Below, piece by piece: positions 60,637-64,000 of a stretch of DNA of 64,000 nt (within the stretch, counting starts at the first letter, position 1; each line of letters opens with the position of its first letter). The notes beneath the pieces are model-generated. The model was not told the origin of the DNA. It ran no database searches and worked only from the letters and a program-made list of their open reading frames with translations. The position numbers and the translations under genes were made by a program. The DNA is taken from the NCBI GenBank assembly GCA_009268125.1, contig WBOU01000011.1, positions 1-64,000 on the forward strand, written 5' to 3'. The stretch is from Chloroflexia bacterium SDU3-3 (lineage in GTDB: Bacteria > Chloroflexota > Chloroflexia > Chloroflexales > Roseiflexaceae).

Positions 60637-61539
60637 ATGGTAGACGAGCGCGATCTTCATCATACGAACATGGTATTTGTGGGTGGCACGGGCGGCATCG
60701 GCCTAGCGGCGGCACAGGCAGTGGCGCGGCGTGGCGCGGCGGTGCTACTGGTGGGGCGCAATGCGGCGCGGGGGCGGGCCGCCGAGCAGGCGGTGCGGGC
60801 GGCGGGCGGGCGCGATGCCACATGGCTGCCCGCCGACATCTCGACGGCGGCGGGCGCGGCCAGGGCCGCCGAGCAGATCGGGCAGTGGCGGCCCGCGCTG
60901 CACGGGCTAGTGCACACCGCCACCATGTTTCAGTTCCAGCGCGCCACCACCGCCGATGGGGTCGAGGCGATCTTCGCCAGCCAGTACCTGATGCGCTATG
61001 CGCTCGACCGGCTGCTGGGCGACCTGCTGGCGGCCTCGGGCGATGGCCGGATCATCCATGTGGTTGGCAAGGCGCTGCCGTGGGGCATGCCCGACATTGC
61101 CAACCTGGCGATGGATGGCCAGCGCTGGAGCGCGGTGCGGGCTATCTCCAACACCCACAAGCTAACAGGCTTGCATGTGCAGGAGCTGCGCCGCCGCTGG
61201 GCGGGCAGGCCGATCACCGCAACCCTGGCCAGTGTGGGGGCGACGCACACCACCCACATCGCCGCGCTGAAAGGCTGGGTGTGGGGCCTCTACCGCCTGA
61301 TAGCGGTCACACCCGAGGTCTCGGCACAGAACATCGTGCGGCTGCTGGCCATGGCCGATGCCAGCGCGGCCCATGGTGCGATACTGCCCAATCCTAAACG
61401 GCTCACCCCAGAGCCGCTGGCCTACGACGCGGGGCTGGCGCGGCAGGCCTGGGATGCGGCAGCGCAGCTGCTGGCCCAGCACGGGCTGGCGCTGCCAGCC
61501 GACGAGCACGCCTATGCGCACCAGCGGGGCGCGGCGTAG
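60637..61539 (+). CDS. SDR-fold protein lacking the catalytic Tyr
   Basis: 300 aa, AAGGAG 7 nt before ATG. It has a Rossmann fold with NAD(P)-binding VGGTGGIG (residues 15-22) and the LLVGRN strand-helix. It resembles the retinol-dehydrogenase-like SDR branch. The catalytic Tyr-x3-Lys is changed: Lys175 is present (SNTHKL) but Ser171 stands in the Tyr position. The strand that normally ends in the catalytic Ser reads IIHVVGKALPW. It therefore probably binds a nucleotide without normal SDR chemistry, or uses another mechanism. It is divergent from tetR. Confidence 0.85.
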   Translation: MVDERDLHHTNMVFVGGTGGIGLAAAQAVARRGAAVLLVGRNAARGRAAEQAVRAAGGRDATWLPADISTAAGAARAAEQIGQWRPALHGLVHTATMFQFQRATTADGVEAIFASQYLMRYALDRLLGDLLAASGDGRIIHVVGKALPWGMPDIANLAMDGQRWSAVRAISNTHKLTGLHVQELRRRWAGRPITATLASVGATHTTHIAALKGWVWGLYRLIAVTPEVSAQNIVRLLAMADASAAHGAILPNPKRLTPEPLAYDAGLARQAWDAAAQLLAQHGLALPADEHAYAHQRGAA

Positions 61540-61583
61540 GCAGGCGCTCCGCCATAGCAGCCCCGGCGTCGGGGTAAAAAGGC

Positions 61584-62099
61584 TTATCGCGCCAGCTCTT
61601 CCGAATAGCACGCGCCGCCAGGCTCATCGCTGGCACAGCGCTGGAAATCGTACACGATTGGCGCGGCGCTCTCGGGCGAGCGGGTCATGCGCAGCACCGT
61701 GGGCGATACCAGCTCTAGGCGCTGGGTCTCGGTGATGACCTGGGGGGCGATGATGTCGTTGGTGCCCGAAAGCGACAGCTCGACCGTGCTGGCCTGGGCG
61801 TTGGCCAGCGGCAACGAGCCGCTGAGCACGGTGCAGTACATCGGGCGGATGCAATCCCAGCGCTCCTCGACATGCAGGATCTGATCATCACTGGTGATGG
61901 TTAGCTCCTGCCACTGTGCCCTCTGCATATCGAGCGTATACCAGCGGTGGGTGAAGGGGCTGGGCGCGGTAGTCATGGGCAAAAACAGACTGTACTCATC
62001 GGCGCGGGCCTGGGCGTGGATGCCTAGAGCGTAGATAGAGCAGAGCAGCAGGGCGCAGGCGCTGCCCAAGATGGGGCGCATGGCGGCGTGAAATCGCAT
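61584..62099 (-). CDS. secreted protein of unknown function
   Basis: 171 aa; ATG at 62099 follows AAAGAGG by 6 nt. An N-terminal signal peptide (PILGSACALLLCSIYALGIHAQA) is followed by a beta-rich domain (HRWYTLDMQRAQWQELTI, VEERWDCIRPMYCTVLSG, VELSLSGTND, PIVYDFQRC). Four cysteines in the mature part could form two disulfides. No family recognised. It is probably periplasmic or extracellular. It is convergent with the SDR gene, 44 bp between stops. Confidence 0.7.
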   Translation of the reverse strand: MRFHAAMRPILGSACALLLCSIYALGIHAQARADEYSLFLPMTTAPSPFTHRWYTLDMQRAQWQELTITSDDQILHVEERWDCIRPMYCTVLSGSLPLANAQASTVELSLSGTNDIIAPQVITETQRLELVSPTVLRMTRSPESAAPIVYDFQRCASDEPGGACYSEELAR

Positions 62100-62226
62100 A
62101 GCAGACCTCTTTCGGTAGCAGACTTCTTGCCACCTAGTCTAGCGATCCTGCGCATCTGCGTCCTGTCAATCCACCTGCGCCTATCCTGATGTTTTGCGAA
62201 GGTTGGGCGAGCGGCGCTGGTGCCGT

Positions 62227-62973
62227 CTAGCGCCCGCCCGCCGCAAAGCCGGGGTCGGGCGGCAGGCCGCGCCGCTGGGAGGCGGCCACGGCTAGCTGGT
62301 CGCAGCGCTCGTTGTCGGCGATCCCGGCGTGGCCCTTCACCTGCACCAGCGTGACATCGTGCTGCTCGTAGAGCGGCAGCAGGCGCTGCCATAGATCGGC
62401 ATTTTTCACATCCTCGCGGCCTGCATCGCCCGTGCGCTGCCAGCCATCGCGCCGCCAGCGCACGGCCCAGCCCTTCTGCAGGGCATCAATCACATACGAC
62501 GAGTCGCTATAGAGCGTGATAGCTGGCTGGCCCTTGAGCGAGGCCAGCGCCTCGACCATGGCCAGCATCTCCATGCGGTTGTTGGTGGTTCGGGCGAAGC
62601 CGCCCGATAGCTCGCGCACACTGTCGCGGTAGCGCAGCACCACGCCGTAGCCGCCCGGCCCTGGGTTGCCGGTGCACGCGCCATCGGTGAAGATCACCAC
62701 CCGACCAGCCAGCAGCTGATCCTCGGGGGCCAGGCCTGCGGGGAAGGCGGCGGAGGCCGGGGGCGGCGGGGGCAGGCTGCGCACGTGCGCGATGGGGATG
62801 GGGCCGCCGCGCTCGCGGTACCACTGCTCGGCGGTGGTCTCGGTGGGGAAGCTTTTGTAGACCGCCTGCGGGAAGCTCTCGACCTGGGCCTTTGCGCCCT
62901 GGGGGCCATCCCAGGCGTCGTAGATGCCGGGCCGCTTGCCGCGGACCACCGCGTAGTATTTGCGCTTTGTCAT
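62227..62973 (-). CDS. rnhA: ribonuclease H with N-terminal viroplasmin-like domain
   Basis: 248 aa; ATG at 62973 follows GAGGCAGG. The N-terminal ~50 residues (KYYAVVRGKRPGIYDAWDG ... VESFPQAVYKSFPT) are the Caulimovirus-VI/HBD domain that binds RNA-DNA hybrids. After a Pro-rich linker, the RNase HI core has the catalytic acidic residues in FTDGACTGNPG, MEMLAM, LYSDSSYV and HAGIADNERCD. It removes RNA from RNA-DNA hybrids in the cytoplasm. The domain order matches eukaryote-like bacterial RNases H. Confidence 0.94.
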   Translation of the reverse strand: MTKRKYYAVVRGKRPGIYDAWDGPQGAKAQVESFPQAVYKSFPTETTAEQWYRERGGPIPIAHVRSLPPPPPASAAFPAGLAPEDQLLAGRVVIFTDGACTGNPGPGGYGVVLRYRDSVRELSGGFARTTNNRMEMLAMVEALASLKGQPAITLYSDSSYVIDALQKGWAVRWRRDGWQRTGDAGREDVKNADLWQRLLPLYEQHDVTLVQVKGHAGIADNERCDQLAVAASQRRGLPPDPGFAAGGR

Positions 62974-63129
62974 TCTGCCTGCCTCTGTGCTGTGCAAAAA
63001 ACCGAGGCACAGGATACCACAGCACCCGAGAATCTGTGGCGGGGCGAGGCACGCCGCTCGGTATGGCGGCACAGTTGTTGCCCTAACCACAAGCGTGTGA
63101 CGACAAGCAGAGATGCAAAGGAGGATGGT

Positions 63130-63624
63130 ATGCGCGTCGAAACCTTGCGTGACCTCTATATCGAGCAGCTTCAGGATCTCTACAGCGCCGAGACACAGCT
63201 GGTAGAGGCCCTGCCACTGATGGCCCAGGCGGCAACAAACCCGCTGCTGAAGACCGCCTTCCAGGAGCACCTGGGCGAGACCAAGACCCATGTCAAGCGG
63301 CTTGAGCAGATCTTCAAGCAGATCGGCGAGAAATCCGGCAGCCAGACATGTAAGGCCATGAAGGGTCTGATCAAAGAGGGCGAGGAGATGATCAAGGCCA
63401 AGGGCGACCCCGCCGCGAGGGACGCGGGCCTGATCGCCGCCGCCCAGCGCGTGGAGCACTACGAGATCGCAGGCTATGGCTGCGTGCGCACCTACGCCAG
63501 CCAGCTGGGCGATCAATCGTGTGTCGACATCCTCCAGCAGACCCTGGATGAGGAAGGGATGGCCGACAAGAAGCTGACCCAGCTGGCCGAGCAGGTGATC
63601 AACCTTGAGGCCGAGCGGGCCTAG
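63130..63624 (+). CDS. ferritin-like DUF892 (YciF-type) protein
   Basis: 164 aa; ATG at 63130 follows AAAGGAGGA. The four-helix ferritin-like DUF892 pattern is seen: LRDLYIEQLQDLYSAETQLVEALP, FQEHLGETKTHVKRLEQIF, AQRVEHYEIAGYG and ILQQTLDEEGMADKKL, each with Glu/His ligands for a di-metal centre. Members (YciE/YciF) are stress-induced, and their reaction is not well defined. It has its own terminator and lies upstream of mntH; both may relate to metal or oxidative stress. Confidence 0.9.
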   Translation: MRVETLRDLYIEQLQDLYSAETQLVEALPLMAQAATNPLLKTAFQEHLGETKTHVKRLEQIFKQIGEKSGSQTCKAMKGLIKEGEEMIKAKGDPAARDAGLIAAAQRVEHYEIAGYGCVRTYASQLGDQSCVDILQQTLDEEGMADKKLTQLAEQVINLEAERA

Positions 63625-63640
63625 CGCCGCGCGGATGAAC

Positions 63641-63681
63641 AGCGAAGGGCGGGTGCAGCGCTGCTGCGCCCGCCCTTCGCT
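63641..63681 (+). terminator. hairpin terminator after DUF892 gene
   Basis: A 19-bp stem with one mismatch (63641-63659 with 63663-63681) and a 3-nt loop. Confidence 0.85.
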
Positions 63682-63720
63682 GTAGCGCAGGCGAAATCAG
63701 ACTTTTTGCCAAAACATGTC

Positions 63721-63766
63721 TTGACTTTTCTCCCTATCCATGTAATATTTAGGCCAGCCTAAATAT
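63721..63766 (+). promoter_or_regulatory. mntH promoter with DtxR/MntR-type operator
   Basis: TTGACT (63721-63726), 16 bp, TAATAT (63743-63748). A perfect palindrome of two 10-bp arms, ATATTTAGGC and GCCTAAATAT with CA between them (63745-63766), covers the -10. Its TTAGGC..GCCTAA core matches the DtxR/IdeR/MntR operator type, implying repression by Mn or Fe. Confidence 0.8.
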
Positions 63767-63789
63767 GCATTTGTCGAGAGGAGTCAGCT

Positions 63790-64000
63790 ATGTCGGCAAC
63801 CACCATCACTCCGCCAACCGAATCACAGCCAAAGGGGGCGTGGCGGCATGAGCGCCACGCCCCCTCGCTGCCCGAGGTCTTCTCCAGCGTACATGTCCCC
63901 CAGGGCGCAGGCTTCTGGCGCAAGATGCTGGCGTTCGTTGGGCCGGGGCTCATGGTCTCGGTCGGGTATATGGACCCTGGCAACTGGGCGACCGATCTAG
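63790..64000 (+). CDS. mntH: Nramp manganese transporter MntH (5' part)
   Basis: Only the first 70 codons are inside the window; the gene runs past the right edge. AGGAGT lies 7 nt before ATG. After a ~30-residue polar extension and SLPEVFSSV come [22 protein letters not shown], the first Nramp helix with the metal-binding DPGN motif (family motif, written in part). Nramp proteins import Mn2+ (or Fe2+) with protons. The DtxR/MntR-type operator just upstream supports this function. A 12-bp perfect hairpin (63834-63845 with 63853-63864) lies within the first codons. Confidence 0.92.
   Translation, partial: MSATTITPPTESQPKGAWRHERHAPSLPEVFSSVHVPQGAGFWRKMLAFVGPGLMVSVGYMDPGNWATDL

Noticed and set aside
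62785-63129. Upstream extension of the DUF892 gene
   Set aside because: The frame is open, but it overlaps rnhA antisense; the ATG at 63130 has an excellent ribosome site and is where homology begins.
1-64000. tRNA, rRNA, transposase or prophage integration genes
   Set aside because: None was recognised by eye; no terminal repeats flanking the eCIS locus were found, so no claim of a mobile island is made.

Overview
The window is about 64 kb of GC-rich DNA, densely coded on both strands. It most likely comes from a Chloroflexota bacterium, class Chloroflexia or close to it. The clues are a secreted DUF11 protein ending in the YLPLLAR-type tail common in that phylum, a small gene resembling the N-terminal module of Chloroflexota LuxR/ATPase regulators, and a BTAD (SARP-like) regulator, an RsbR-like STAS protein and a GH5 cellulase of the kinds found in filamentous Chloroflexia. 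No rRNA or tRNA gene was seen, so species-level placement is not possible.

Layout. 1-1323: 3' part of a GH31 alpha-xylosidase gene. 1324-1816: terminator, a ten-copy 21-bp minisatellite and a promoter. 1817-8911: a giant two-headed DUF4157 (eCIS_core) effector and a small cysteine-pair protein. 9081-14801: a stand-alone regulatory fragment, a KefB-type antiporter, a DJ-1/PfpI protein, a receiver domain lacking its phospho-acceptor, and a marR-MFS operon. 15374-18742: a secreted DUF11 repeat protein. 19004-55406: one co-directional run, probably a single ~36-kb operon, encoding an extracellular contractile injection system (eCIS). Its genes are a cap, two sheaths, two tubes, a LysM adaptor, a 53-aa protein, a split hub and spike, a membrane-segment protein, gp25, gpJ and gpI baseplate proteins, two fibre/baseplate-like paralogues, a protein in the tape-measure position, an AAA+ ATPase, a 352-aa unknown, a 2273-aa DUF4157 effector and two glycosyltransferases. 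55375-56286: convergent BTAD (SARP-like) regulator. 57028-58557: secreted GH5 cellulase. 58740-64000: RsbR-like STAS protein, TetR and a degenerate SDR, a secreted unknown, RNase H, a ferritin-like DUF892 protein and the start of mntH behind a DtxR/MntR-type operator.

How the genes fit together. The eCIS operon builds a phage-tail-like injector. The two large DUF4157 proteins look like its cargo, each with several toxin-like regions. Three promoters share one architecture: heptamers with a GAC core repeated every 11 bp (one gap of 12), then exactly 8 bp, then a -10-like hexamer. They lie before the remote effector (1661-1714), before the eCIS operon (18856-18910) and before the GH5 cellulase (56850-56892). 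This is the geometry of SARP-activated promoters, and a SARP-like regulator gene sits between the eCIS operon and the cellulase. The main hypothesis from this window is therefore a SARP regulon joining an injection machine, its cargo and a secreted polysaccharide hydrolase, perhaps for attacking or feeding on other organisms. This is inference from sequence pattern, not shown experimentally.
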